Of a DNA stretch of 64,000 nt, positions 63,236-64,000 are shown piece by piece; positions within the stretch are counted from its first letter, which is position 1, and each line of letters begins with the position of its first letter. Under the pieces are notes generated by a model, which saw only the letters and a program-made list of their open reading frames with translations, was not told the DNA's origin and did not search any database. A program made the translations under genes and the position numbers. The stretch is from NCBI GenBank assembly GCA_024234735.1, contig JACKNV010000001.1:124001-188000 (forward strand), in the 5' to 3' direction. This stretch comes from Pseudomonadales bacterium (lineage in GTDB: Bacteria; Pseudomonadota; Gammaproteobacteria; Pseudomonadales; Halieaceae).

Positions 63236-63379
63236 ATGCGGACATCCAAGTTCATGGGCGCAATGGCGCTGGTATTGTCGGCTATTTTCGCGGGGTTCTG
63301 GACCTGGCAGGCCCCCGGCTGGCTGCGCGGCCCGCTGACACCGGCGCACCGCATCCATTCAGCTACGGCACTGAGATAA
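63236..63379 (+). CDS. Small hypothetical membrane or exported protein, 47 residues
   Basis: Short ORF with a strong ribosome site (GGAGGGGA about five bases before ATG 63236). The product starts MRTSKFMG and has one hydrophobic helix (MALVLSAIFAGFWTW) followed by a polar tail of about 20 residues. It ends 19 bases before the quinone oxidoreductase start and may be its upstream operon partner. I recognise no family. Confidence 0.55.
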   Translation: MRTSKFMGAMALVLSAIFAGFWTWQAPGWLRGPLTPAHRIHSATALR

Positions 63380-63398
63380 CCGGAGGGAGAGTTCCAGG

Positions 63399-64000
63399 AT
63401 GAAACAGGTATGGATAACTGAAAAAGGCGCTCCGCACACCTTGCAGGTTCGGGAAGCTCCCGAGCCCCGGGCGGGCGCCGGGCAAGTACGCATCCGGGTA
63501 GCGTTTGCGGGCATCAATTTTGCCGATATCCAGGCGCGCATGGGGCAGTACCCCGATGCCCCACCGATTCCGTGCGTGGTCGGCTACGAGGTCTCGGGGG
63601 TCGTCGACCAGGTCGGCGAGGGCGTCAGCGGGTTCACTGAGGGCGACCGGGTGCTCACCTTTACGCCCTTCGGTGGCTACAGCGAGGCGGTGGTGGTCGA
63701 CGCCGCCTGGGTGCACAAGGTGCCCGAGGGGATATCGCTGGAAGCCGCCGCAGCACTGCCGGTCAATTACGCAACCGCCTGGACCATGTTGATTCGCCTG
63801 GGGGCATTGCGCCCCGGGGAAACCGTACTCGTCCACTCGGCGGGCGGCGGGGTGGGCCTGGCGGCATTGCAGATTTGCCAGTGGCGGGGGGCCACTGCCA
63901 TCGGTACTGCCAGTGCCGGCAAGCACGCCCGTCTGCGGGAGCTCGGTTATTCCCATTGCATCGACTACCGCAGCCAGGACTTCGAAAAGGAGACCCTGAG
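63399..64000 (+). CDS. Zinc-free medium-chain quinone oxidoreductase (VAT-1-like), 3' end cut by window edge
   Basis: ATG 63399, after a purine-rich AGGATG context with GGAGGGAGAG further upstream, opens a frame to the window end (about 200 residues). It shows the MDR-family GroES-like domain (PCVVGYEVSGVVDQVGEGV and FTPFGGYSEAVVV) and the dinucleotide loop HSAGGGVGLAALQI. The structural and catalytic zinc Cys/His residues of alcohol dehydrogenases are absent, as in NADPH:quinone reductases and VAT-1. The C-terminus lies outside the window. Confidence 0.85.
   Translation, partial: MKQVWITEKGAPHTLQVREAPEPRAGAGQVRIRVAFAGINFADIQARMGQYPDAPPIPCVVGYEVSGVVDQVGEGVSGFTEGDRVLTFTPFGGYSEAVVVDAAWVHKVPEGISLEAAAALPVNYATAWTMLIRLGALRPGETVLVHSAGGGVGLAALQICQWRGATAIGTASAGKHARLRELGYSHCIDYRSQDFEKETL

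Overview
This GC-rich, densely packed 64 kb window reads as the chromosome of an aerobic, probably marine gammaproteobacterium. The evidence is PpiA, YciI, DusC, PdxJ, OadGAB and YibH/YibI-type proteins of gammaproteobacterial character, next to PhoX, a wax ester synthase/diacylglycerol acyltransferase and a bactofilin. A Halieaceae/Cellvibrionales-like lineage is my inference and not proven. I saw no rRNA, tRNA, CRISPR array, transposase or phage gene.

Layout, left to right. (1) 1-5958, minus strand: a lipid module with acyl-CoA synthetase (cut by the left edge), glycerol-3-phosphate acyltransferase, an endonuclease/exonuclease/phosphatase-fold protein, a CDP-alcohol phosphatidyltransferase and a WS/DGAT with a Lys-rich tail. 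(2) 6005-7522: exported glucose/sorbosone-dehydrogenase-like protein with a C-terminal cytochrome c. (3) 7599-14854, minus: a complete but divergent V/A-type ATPase operon (E, a DUF2764-like gene, A, B, D, I, K). (4) 15077-17919, minus: NAD-malic enzyme, a methyltransferase-like protein and bactofilin. (5) 18117-24091, plus: eda, a GAPDH-like protein lacking the catalytic cysteine, a normal GAPDH, ppc and a SYLF-domain protein. (6) 24096-27157, minus: lutABC. (7) 27313-31184, minus: an unfamiliar 841-residue membrane protein and a saccharopine-dehydrogenase-like enoyl reductase. (8) 31355-37532, plus: a four-gene peptide ABC importer, then a lone ThDP enzyme and an outer-membrane-like protein. 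(9) 41309-44717, plus: Na+-pumping oxaloacetate decarboxylase (oadGAB). (10) 44714-52227, minus: outer membrane factor, HlyD-like protein and DUF3302; then pdxJ, ppiA, an SH3 protein, yciI and nadE. (11) 52351-57116: divergent intradiol-dioxygenase lipoprotein and phoX with Pho-box-like repeats between them, then a diheme cytochrome broken by one frameshift. (12) 57124-62887, minus: acoA-acoB-acoC-acoX-lpdA. (13) The right edge holds a 47-codon membrane ORF and the start of a VAT-1-like quinone oxidoreductase.

How the genes fit together. Much of the window serves the PEP/pyruvate/oxaloacetate node: Eda, GAPDH, PEP carboxylase, malic enzyme, oxaloacetate decarboxylase, lactate oxidation and an acetoin/2-oxoacid dehydrogenase. 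Two of the machines are likely sodium-linked. OadB is a sodium pump by family, and the V-ATPase proteolipid keeps side chains that match known Na+ ligands. The best candidates for new biology are the divergent V-ATPase, the Cys-less GAPDH partner translationally coupled to gapA, and the 841-residue coiled-coil/propeller-like membrane protein.
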